Of a stretch of 11,519 nt of DNA, positions 6,464 through 11,519 are shown in pieces. The position numbers and the translations under genes are program-made. The stretch is from an archaeon. GTDB taxonomy: Archaea > Iainarchaeota > Iainarchaeia > Iainarchaeales > Iainarchaeaceae. How positions within the stretch are numbered: the first letter of the stretch is position 1; every line of letters starts with the position of its first letter. Location of the stretch: assembly GCA_005239615.1 (NCBI GenBank), contig SBBR01000090.1:1-11519 (forward strand). Reading direction: 5' to 3'. The notes under the pieces were generated by a model that saw only the letters and a program-made list of their open reading frames with translations, was not told the origin of the DNA and made no database searches.

Positions 6464-6569
6464 ATTGGAATGAACAGGAGTGATTCGGGCAATAATGCGG
6501 AAAAAATCTGGCGCCCGGGAAATGTGTTGAATTTGGTTGTGTTACCTTCTCCCGCTCCCAACAAGCTAG

Positions 6570-6677
6570 GCCGCACTGAGTTGGTATACCATCGACATCA
6601 AGAAAATACTCACTCCCCAGCGACCGCCGACAATCATGGTTCCGGAGTACAGGAAAATGTTTGGCGCCAGCAAATAA
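6570..6677 (+). pseudogene. Protein-like fragment without a start codon
   Basis: This frame, open from a TAG at 6567 to TAA 6675-6677, encodes a natural-looking tail: WYTIDIKKILTPQRPPTIMV followed by PEYRKMFGASK. Codon choice looks like that of the neighbouring genes and the sequence resembles the C-terminus of a folded protein, but there is no ATG, GTG or TTG before the ATG at 6609. The upstream 100 bases are open in another frame from ATG 6470, so a frameshift could join them into a protein of about 70 residues. I do not recognise the family. It may be a gene remnant. Confidence 0.3.
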
Positions 6678-6742
6678 TACAGAACGCCGGCTCAGCCCTG
6701 CCCAAAATGGACAGATAAAATAAGACAGGAGAAAATGGTGAG

Positions 6743-7510
6743 TCAGCGCACGTAAGTCAGGTGCTGTGCCTGGTCGTCCGGTTCGTCAATCTGCTTGCTG
6801 AGCTGCGCGAAGGCCTTCTCAATTTCCTTGGATTCCTTCTCCATTTCCTTCATCTCGATTGCGAAGCCATACCTTTTTATCAGGAGCTCCACCACAACCT
6901 TTGCCGCGCCGGGGTCCCCATACACGAGGCGCGCGTTGGTCTCACCCATCAGGCACGTGCCTTCAATTCCTTCCTCGCGGCCGATGCCGAGCAGGAGGCC
7001 CGCCACGCCGCTTATCAGTCCCACGGGCCGCTCGCTGATTGCGCCGAGCTTCTTCCACTCATCAAGCTTCTTCTTGCTCGTGCACGCCACGACTACGCTT
7101 GGTTCGGCGGCCATCCTCTTCTCCCCAACGTTGATGCCTGCAAGCGTGCACACCTCGGCAAGGCCCTTGTCCTTTAGAGTATGTATTATTGCACGCGAGA
7201 ACTCGAAGTGCTCGTCCATCGGGCCTCTTCCATCCAAAGCGGGCTGCACCGGCCCTGAGAGGAAAATAAAGTCCTTGCCATTGATGTTGGTATGGTGCAG
7301 CTCATCCTTGATGAGCTCCACTACTCCATTGTTGGTCTGCACGCTCGGCGGGAAGAAGTCGGCATGGATTTCCGCAATCTTCTCTGGCTTGAGCTGCCTC
7401 ACCATGTAATCCACGGAAATTTTTCCAACCAGGCCAATGCCTGGGAGGCCCGTGAGCAGCACAGCTTCCTTGAAGTGCTTCTTCGCGAGGAACTTGATTG
7501 TCGTAGTCAT
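6743..7510 (-). CDS. PAC2-family proteasome assembly chaperone
   Basis: A 255-residue cytoplasmic protein of the PAC2 family (formerly DUF75), related to archaeal PbaA/PbaB, which assist 20S proteasome assembly. Evidence is the hallmark TGLPGIGLVGKISVDYM (residues 20-36), LSGPVQPALDG in the middle, VCTLAGINVGEKR, GLISGVAGLLLGIGREEGIE, and a charged coiled-coil tail ending HLTYVR. A Tyr close to the C-terminus recalls the HbYX proteasome-docking motif, though here Tyr is third from the end rather than penultimate. ATG 7510 is chosen because family members begin close to TTTIKFL and GTGAT lies just upstream; a GTG at 7519, overlapping the previous stop, is an alternative. It follows the small zinc-knuckle gene by 5 bases, making it the last gene of the aIF2-alpha operon. 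Confidence 0.88.
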   Translation of the reverse strand: MTTTIKFLAKKHFKEAVLLTGLPGIGLVGKISVDYMVRQLKPEKIAEIHADFFPPSVQTNNGVVELIKDELHHTNINGKDFIFLSGPVQPALDGRGPMDEHFEFSRAIIHTLKDKGLAEVCTLAGINVGEKRMAAEPSVVVACTSKKKLDEWKKLGAISERPVGLISGVAGLLLGIGREEGIEGTCLMGETNARLVYGDPGAAKVVVELLIKRYGFAIEMKEMEKESKEIEKAFAQLSKQIDEPDDQAQHLTYVR

Positions 7511-7515
7511 GTGAA

Positions 7516-7717
7516 TCACTTTTTACCTACCTTTGCATTCCCCTTTAGCCATATTTCTACCGGCATTCCCGCCGAGCCGCAGTCGAGGCACTCGTACTTT
7601 GGGTTGAGGCCGAATGCATCGTTGTCGTCCGGCGAAAAAATTTTTATGCTGAGCGATTGGGAATTCATACAGGCCTTGATAAAATTTTCCCCCTATTTTT
7701 TGTATGGCTGCTGGCAT
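7516..7717 (-). CDS. Small zinc-knuckle protein, apparently frameshifted
   Basis: ATG 7717 has a good ribosome binding site (AGGAG, 8 bases away) and lies 5 bases behind aIF2-alpha, but the frame loses coding character after about 10 codons. The next frame carries a credible protein end, from ATG 7668 to TGA 7516, with SLSIKIFSPDDNDAFGLNP then KYECLDCGSAGMPVEIWLKG. Skipping one base in the run GGGGGAAAATTTT (about 7693-7681) joins both halves into a 66-residue protein starting MPAAIQKIGENFIKACMNSQ. It has a single CxxC (CLDC), so metal binding may need a partner. I do not recognise the family. The position between aIF2-alpha and PAC2 is where many archaea keep nop10, but it has no Nop10 features. 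Either a base-call or assembly error, a real mutation, or recoding; without frameshift a 50-residue protein from ATG 7668 remains possible. Confidence 0.55.
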
Positions 7718-7722
7718 CGTGC

Positions 7723-8496
7723 TCACTCCTCGACCTTCGCAAACTCAGCCTTGCCGCCCATTGAGACAGTCTGCGATACTATCTCGTCGGAAACGCTTTT
7801 GAGCAACTTCTCGGCATTCTTGTAATCGGTGGAAGTAGCTCGGAGGCCATACCTTCCGGATCCATCGTAGAATATGTCCACGCTCTTCCCGCCCTTCTTC
7901 TTGCCTGCGAGCAGCGCCTTCTTGAGCGACTCCACTCCCACAGGCCCGGGAACGGAAACGACAATCTGGCCCTTGACTGTCTTCTCGGGGAGCTCGTAGT
8001 TCTTTTCCACAATATCCTTGAGCAACGCTGACCACTTCTTCGGCACGACGGAAAGCGCTGCCTCGTCGGTGAGTATAATCTGGAAAGCCTCGTAAAGCGA
8101 ATCGTATTTCTTGAGCAGCGGCTCCGCGACCTCGGCCCACGCCTTTTCAGGCGTCTCCTTCGCCTGGCCTGCGAGCAGCTCTATGAGCTTCTGGCTCCTC
8201 TTGGCCTGCCTATACTCCTCGATTTTCTCGCGCTGCTGGCTCTGCGACACCTTGGTTAAGGAGATGTCAATCTGGCCCCTGTGCCTGTCGATGTTGATGA
8301 CCTTACCGGCCCTCACCTGTCCCTCTTTCACGAAGTTGCGGATATTCTTAATCCAGCTTGAGCTGACGTTTGAGATGTGCACAAAGCCCTGCACACCCTC
8401 ATACTCAAGGAGGTCAAGGAAGACACCATAGTCGAGGACCTTGACTATCTTCCCAATCACTATTTCGCCGACTTCCGGAATCTGTAACTCAGCCAT
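7723..8496 (-). CDS. Translation initiation factor aIF2 subunit alpha
   Basis: A 257-residue protein. aIF2 (alpha, beta, gamma) brings initiator Met-tRNA to the small ribosomal subunit. An N-terminal S1/OB domain (residues about 8-85) contains PEVGEIVIGKIVKVLDYGVF, EYEGVQGFVHISNVSSSWIK and GKVINIDRHRGQIDISLTKV. A helical middle domain follows (EKAWAEVAEPLLKKYDSLYE), then a C-terminal alpha/beta domain (KGQIVVSVPGPVGVESLKKA, YDGSGRYGLRATSTDYKNAE). Size and order match archaeal aIF2-alpha. I chose ATG 8496 because the S1 domain begins there; the ORF continues to 8538 but those residues do not look like family sequence. Only a weak ribosome binding site is visible. It heads a tight operon with the small zinc-knuckle gene and PAC2. 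The 99 bases upstream hold no ribosomal protein genes, unlike many archaea that have L44e and S27e here. Confidence 0.92.
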   Translation of the reverse strand: MAELQIPEVGEIVIGKIVKVLDYGVFLDLLEYEGVQGFVHISNVSSSWIKNIRNFVKEGQVRAGKVINIDRHRGQIDISLTKVSQSQQREKIEEYRQAKRSQKLIELLAGQAKETPEKAWAEVAEPLLKKYDSLYEAFQIILTDEAALSVVPKKWSALLKDIVEKNYELPEKTVKGQIVVSVPGPVGVESLKKALLAGKKKGGKSVDIFYDGSGRYGLRATSTDYKNAEKLLKSVSDEIVSQTVSMGGKAEFAKVEE

Positions 8497-8595
8497 AAAA
8501 AAAACCAACCAAGCATTGCCCAAGGTTCGTGGCGCCATTGAAGCGACCGGCGGAGTACCGCAGCTCCAAGCTTCATGGTACGGCTTTTTGCCTTT

Positions 8596-9147
8596 TCAGG
8601 GCCCAGCTTTCACGAGCTTCTGCGTGGAGAGCAGTCTTGCAATCTTCACTGGAAGCCTCGCCGTGCCACCTTTCCTGAAAGGGCCATACTCCTTCATGTC
8701 AGCGCCGACGAAGGCCGGGATATCAGAGAGAATCTCGACTGAAAGGGTATTTAAATCCCTATTGGCATCCCCACCCTTCTTCTCGGAAAAAATGCTGCCG
8801 AGCAGCCTGTTGTGCTTTTCCAGCACCGAGAGCATCTCCATGAAAGCCTTTTTTTCCTGCGCCGCCATGCCGCTGTCCTCTTCCTCGCCAGTCCTCGATG
8901 CGACGAGGGAGCTGTTCAGGAGCTTTTTTGTGCGGAGCGCGAAAATCTCCTCGGCCATCTTCTTGAGGTTGGTGAAGTCCCTCGCCTTGGTAGAGGAAAA
9001 GTCCTTCAATGAATCAAGGTACTCAGCCTTTGCTTCCACGAGGAACTCTTGCAAGTCGCTGTAGAACTCAGGGTCCACCTTCACGAGCTTCGCGGTGCTC
9101 TTCTCCAGTCGATGGATGCGCCTTATCTCGTCGTAGGAAAGCTCCAC
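8596..9147 (-). CDS. GINS complex subunit, Gins51-type
   Basis: A 183-residue protein. GINS joins Cdc45/GAN and MCM in the replicative helicase. The N-terminal two thirds is helical (A-domain): SYDEIRRIHRLEKSTAKL, FYSDLQEFLVEAKAEYLDSL, then KARDFTNLKKMAEEIFALRTKK, a pattern typical of archaeal Gins51/Sld5-like proteins. The C-terminal about 50 residues form the small B-domain: VEILSDIPAFVGADMKEYGPF and ARLPVKIARLLSTQKLVK. A-then-B order is that of Gins51 rather than Gins23. The start is GTG 9147; no better ATG lies upstream in frame. It follows priS by 83 bases, linking replication priming with helicase components. Confidence 0.82.
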   Translation of the reverse strand: MELSYDEIRRIHRLEKSTAKLVKVDPEFYSDLQEFLVEAKAEYLDSLKDFSSTKARDFTNLKKMAEEIFALRTKKLLNSSLVASRTGEEEDSGMAAQEKKAFMEMLSVLEKHNRLLGSIFSEKKGGDANRDLNTLSVEILSDIPAFVGADMKEYGPFRKGGTARLPVKIARLLSTQKLVKAGP

Positions 9148-9230
9148 CAGTAAACAACCCCGATATTATGCACCCACAAAAAACTTCAAAAAGGCATTGA
9201 TTGGCTGCGGTCCGCGAAAATGCATGGAAA

Positions 9231-10529
9231 TCAATGCCCAACGCCCCTGGAATCCAGCAGCGAGGCACTGCCCCTAGCGAGCAGGTAAAAAGCTGCATAG
9301 AGGGGCAATGAAACCTCCTCGGCAGAAAATGGCCCGAACCATTTTCCTTTGAGGTAGAACCTCGGCGCAACTACGTTCTGGATTTTTATTTCATTTTCTG
9401 GGAAAACAACTGCATCTTTAAGCGGCTCAAACGAATTGAGCTTTTCGACCTGAAATTCCTTTGCAAGAAGGCCTGTGGAGCCGTGGATTGTGTTCGGGAC
9501 GCGGATAATCTTGTTTATGTCCATCGAGGTATGTCTGTCTACTTCAAGGCCGCGCCCAAACTCAATTTTTTCCTCGTCAACAACATTTTTCGTGAAATTC
9601 CGCCAAAAATTATTTGCGTCTATTCCTTTAGTTGGGAATGCGAGAACCCCATTTTCTATATGCCTGATTATTTTATTTTTGTCTTTTAACAACAATTCGG
9701 CCTTGTTAGTAGTGATGCCGCCCATAACCGCAATTTTCGGCACATCATTTTCCTCAAAAGCAGCCAACACGCCATCAAGAATCCTCTTTGCCCAACCCTT
9801 GGCATCTCTTTTTTTAGGGCAAATAAAACTGTTTTTTGCCTTGCTGTCCGATTTGCCACCTTTAAAATCAAAATCCCCGAAAAAACCAATGGCTGCCATG
9901 TCCAGATTTGCCGCAGTGATATAATCAAGCAATTCAAGCCTTGCCGGTTTTGAGAGGCCGCGCACTGAGTTGCCGCGCACATGAATGTGGAATCCCTTGC
10001 TGCCTGAGAAATTCACCGCGATGCCTTCGAAAAGTCCGAAGTCGTCCCGCAGGAAAGATATCAGCCTTGTTGATTGTTTGGCAGTTTCGGAGAGGCACTC
10101 GGGGCACACCCATTCGTCAAGTTCCGCCCCGCAGCCGCACTCTGGGCAAAGCTGCAGCCGCCCCTTTCCCGATGCGAGGCATGTGCGTGAGGAGCACTTC
10201 CACGAATCGTGCGAGAGCTTGCATTCGGTTTTTATCTCGTCGGCGTCGAACTCGTATATCAGGTCGGCCCCGAGCATGTGCTTGTTCTCCATCGGCCGGG
10301 CCGATGGCAATTTGTAGAGGGCGTTTGAATAGGAGATGTAAAATGGAGCGCGCTCGTGCAGGAACTGGTTTAGTTCGGATGCTGAACGGAACGAGAGGTG
10401 CCTTGAGGAGATTTTCCTGCCAAACTCTCCTATCCCGAATTCGCGTGAGGCTATTTCCGGCACGGTTTTGACCTCGTGGCCAGCGTAGTATGAGCGAAGT
10501 TGCTGCGTGAGGAAAAGCTTGGTATCCAT
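9231..10529 (-). CDS. priS: DNA primase small (catalytic) subunit
   Basis: A 432-residue protein that synthesises RNA/DNA primers as the catalytic partner of PriL. Motifs in order: ISYSNALY, GADLIYEFDADEIK with catalytic Asp95 and Asp97, a cysteine-rich insert (103-145), RLISFLRDDFGL, NFSGSKGFHIHV (174-184), and VDRHTSMDINKIIRVPNTIHG (330-350) with the third conserved Asp331. The cysteine-rich segment has eight cysteines (103, 112, 117, 128, 131, 133, 142, 145), more than the single zinc knuckle usual in this family. ATG 10529 has no ribosome binding site, but a TTATTAAT box lies about 27 bases upstream, consistent with a leaderless mRNA. The protein is somewhat longer than common archaeal PriS. 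Confidence 0.94.
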   Translation of the reverse strand: MDTKLFLTQQLRSYYAGHEVKTVPEIASREFGIGEFGRKISSRHLSFRSASELNQFLHERAPFYISYSNALYKLPSARPMENKHMLGADLIYEFDADEIKTECKLSHDSWKCSSRTCLASGKGRLQLCPECGCGAELDEWVCPECLSETAKQSTRLISFLRDDFGLFEGIAVNFSGSKGFHIHVRGNSVRGLSKPARLELLDYITAANLDMAAIGFFGDFDFKGGKSDSKAKNSFICPKKRDAKGWAKRILDGVLAAFEENDVPKIAVMGGITTNKAELLLKDKNKIIRHIENGVLAFPTKGIDANNFWRNFTKNVVDEEKIEFGRGLEVDRHTSMDINKIIRVPNTIHGSTGLLAKEFQVEKLNSFEPLKDAVVFPENEIKIQNVVAPRFYLKGKWFGPFSAEEVSLPLYAAFYLLARGSASLLDSRGVGH

Positions 10530-10550
10530 AAAATAGAGGCTGTGAATAAG

Positions 10551-10560
10551 GATTAATAAG
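10551..10560 (-). promoter_or_regulatory. Candidate leaderless promoter of priS
   Basis: On the minus strand CTTATTAATC is centred about 27 bases before the priS ATG, and no ribosome binding site precedes that ATG. TATA box plus absent Shine-Dalgarno fits a leaderless transcript. It lies behind the microgene terminator, so priS would need its own promoter. Confidence 0.4.
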
Positions 10561-10621
10561 ACGGACGAGGGGACGATTGAACGGCTTTAAAGGTTTTGGA
10601 AAAAAACTGGGCCGCTACGGG

Positions 10622-10658
10622 AAAAAATAATCCGGCGCCGGAAAAACCAGGCGCCGGA
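10622..10658 (-). terminator. Hairpin terminator of the polylysine microgene
   Basis: A perfect 9-bp GC-rich stem TCCGGCGCC/GGCGCCGGA (10658-10650 with 10639-10631; 10-base loop) is followed on the minus strand by TTATTTTTT. It stands 30 bases behind the microgene stop and separates it from priS. Confidence 0.65.
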
Positions 10659-10687
10659 AATACTAAAACCAAGAAGAAAATCAGGGC

Positions 10688-10723
10688 TCACCTTTTTTTC
10701 TTCTTTTTTTTCTTTGCTGCCAT
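10688..10723 (-). CDS. 11-residue polylysine micropeptide (MAAKKKKKKKR)
   Basis: A tiny ORF, ATG 10723 to TGA 10688, encoding MAA, seven lysines and arginine. It has the full set of expression signals: a TATA box about 70 bases upstream, a strong ribosome binding site GGAGG 9 bases before the ATG, and a GC-rich hairpin terminator behind it. Lysine codons alternate between AAG and AAA. It sits between the primase large and small subunit genes on the same strand but appears to be its own transcription unit. A peptide this basic would bind nucleic acid or ribosome; the tiny basic ribosomal protein L41e is a loose analogy only, because size and sequence differ. The alternative is that the unit is a small RNA with a chance ORF. 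Function unknown. Confidence 0.5.
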   Translation of the reverse strand: MAAKKKKKKKR

Positions 10724-10747
10724 TTTGTTTTTCCTCCGTTGAAAGAG

Positions 10748-10763
10748 TTTTTTCGCGAAAAAA
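10748..10763 (-). other. Perfect 16-base palindrome in the microgene leader
   Basis: TTTTTTCGCGAAAAAA lies between the predicted transcription start and the ribosome binding site (15 bases from the palindrome to GGAGG... region). It could be a dimeric protein binding site or a weak RNA hairpin. The symmetry is exact; its role is unknown. Confidence 0.5.
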
Positions 10764-10789
10764 TTATTGCACACATATTATGCGCTTCT

Positions 10790-10799
10790 CATATTTAAG
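10790..10799 (-). promoter_or_regulatory. Promoter of the polylysine microgene
   Basis: On the minus strand CTTAAATATG matches the archaeal TATA consensus, with an A-rich BRE-like stretch upstream. It predicts transcription start near 10768, giving a leader of about 45 bases. A second, weaker box CATAATATG lies 15 bases downstream. Confidence 0.55.
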
Positions 10800-10882
10800 C
10801 GTTTGTGAAAATCCGCAAGAAAATTCCGTAAAAATAAATTCCGAACTCGATTTTTTCCTGGCCCGGAGCGATAACGCGTGAT

Positions 10883-11519
10883 TTACAAAGGCTCTTGTGC
10901 GGGGCTCCCGGCGCTTTTTGCGGTGCCGCCCTTCTGCACCTCACGCCCGTAAAACTGCACAGGATGGTAAGTGGCTGGGCAGTTGGCAACGCACAGGTTG
11001 TACGAGCGCATCTTGTCGCAGCCGGGCGAGGAGTAGCCCTGCCGGCCCTTGCCGGCAATCCTCCCGACTTGGTAGCGCGTGATTTTTTCGTTGAAGTTGG
11101 GCGTGGCGCGGTACATTTCGACTATTTTGTCCGCGTCCATGCCAATTGAATGCAGGAAGGTCGCAAATGCGAAGCGGCCTGAGTGCCCGACCTTCACGCC
11201 GACAAGCAGTTCCGAGTAAATCTTTGACATGCAGGGCGGGAAAGACTCAGGCTGGACTGCGCCGAAATCAGCCTTCGAGAACTTTTTCCTCACAGAGCTG
11301 GCGAACTGCTGCTCTATCGCCTTTGCCGCTTCCGCAAAGCTTTGGGGCACTCCCACCACGTCAACTGGCAGCGAAGCCCTCACTCCCTGGCCGGCAATGA
11401 TTGACACGAGGCGCGCGAACTCGTTCCTGCTCAGGAAAACCATGCCGCGCCTCACTTTTTGGTTCACGAGCTTGAGCTGCGCCTGCTCAAGGTTTGCATG
11501 CAGGTAGTCGGCGAGACCA
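10883..11519 (-). CDS. priL: DNA primase large subunit, C-terminal part (5' end outside window)
   Basis: The reading frame is open to the window edge, so about 211 C-terminal residues are seen. It is the iron-sulfur domain of PriL, which regulates primer initiation and length in the PriS-PriL heterodimer. Motifs: LVNQKVRRGMVFLSRNEFAR, FPPCMSKIYSELL, GRFAFATFLHSIGMDADKIV, and FNEKITRYQVGRIAGKGRQG, followed by SSPGCDKMRSYNLCVANC and YHPVQFY. The four expected 4Fe-4S ligands are present (Cys in PPC, PGC, NLC and ANC). A 20-residue low-complexity tail follows the last conserved block. Internal GTG and ATG codons near 11467 and 11443 are not the true start because the family sequence continues upstream of them. 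Confidence 0.93.
   Translation of the reverse strand, partial: GLADYLHANLEQAQLKLVNQKVRRGMVFLSRNEFARLVSIIAGQGVRASLPVDVVGVPQSFAEAAKAIEQQFASSVRKKFSKADFGAVQPESFPPCMSKIYSELLVGVKVGHSGRFAFATFLHSIGMDADKIVEMYRATPNFNEKITRYQVGRIAGKGRQGYSSPGCDKMRSYNLCVANCPATYHPVQFYGREVQKGGTAKSAGSPAQEPL

Noticed and set aside
6716..6760. AGGAG followed by ATG GTG AGT... on the plus strand at the end of PAC2
   Set aside because: It opens an ORF of only six codons antisense to PAC2 with no promoter or terminator, so it is probably chance.
7723..8538. Longer aIF2-alpha starting at 8538
   Set aside because: The 14 extra residues (MAPRTLGNAWLVFF) are not family-like and the S1 domain begins at ATG 8496.
8497..8595. Possible small RNA or nop10 remnant between GINS and aIF2-alpha
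   Set aside because: Only short, weak hairpins (for example GGC-A5-GCC) and no box C/D, H/ACA or coding pattern could be recognised.
9163..9169. ATAATAT as TATA box of the GINS gene
   Set aside because: It lies about 19 bases from the GTG start, which would put transcription start inside the gene.
1..11519. CRISPR arrays, tRNA and rRNA genes
   Set aside because: No regularly spaced repeats and no cloverleaf or conserved rRNA segments were seen on either strand.

Overview
This window is archaeal and probably from a DPANN-type genome (Micrarchaeota- or Diapherotrites-like). That placement is inferred from gene content and style and was not tested. The archaeal markers are both subunits of the archaeo-eukaryotic primase, an archaeal GINS subunit, translation factor aIF2-alpha, a PAC2-family proteasome assembly chaperone, endonuclease Q, a Methanococcus-style S-layer protein, and TATA-box promoters that often lie about 25 bases before a start codon (leaderless).

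Left part (1-3480). The left edge cuts the first 12 codons of a minus-strand IS110-family transposase. Its upstream non-coding end holds two successive hairpins with internal loops, the expected place and shape for an IS110 bridge RNA. Next is a minus-strand S-layer gene of 1016 codons with its own strong TATA box, a structured 5' leader and a hairpin plus T-rich terminator. Positions 3457-3688 hold no convincing gene.

Middle part (3689-6742). An accessory, visibly AT-richer block carries a winged-helix regulator and a ribbon-helix-helix/MazF-like toxin-antitoxin pair on the minus strand, with an inverted-repeat operator candidate in front of the antitoxin. Divergent from it on the plus strand is endonuclease Q (DNA repair of deaminated bases). 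Its 5' end is unusual: a short upstream ORF contains a near copy of the first codons of endoQ, then a perfect 12-bp hairpin, and its stop codon overlaps a TTG start of endoQ that has a good ribosome binding site. Downstream is about 280 bases with a small protein-like fragment lacking a start codon.

Right part (6743-11519, all minus strand). In transcription order: primase large subunit (5' end cut by the window edge), a tiny transcription unit encoding an 11-residue polylysine peptide with its own promoter, ribosome binding site and terminator, primase small subunit, a GINS subunit, aIF2-alpha, a small zinc-knuckle protein that looks frameshifted at a G5 run, and a PAC2 chaperone. aIF2-alpha, the small protein and PAC2 are packed within a few bases of each other and form an operon joining translation initiation with proteasome assembly. 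The small protein occupies the slot where many archaea keep nop10.

The points most worth a second look are the polylysine microgene, the bridge-RNA candidate, the rearranged endoQ leader and the frameshifted small protein.
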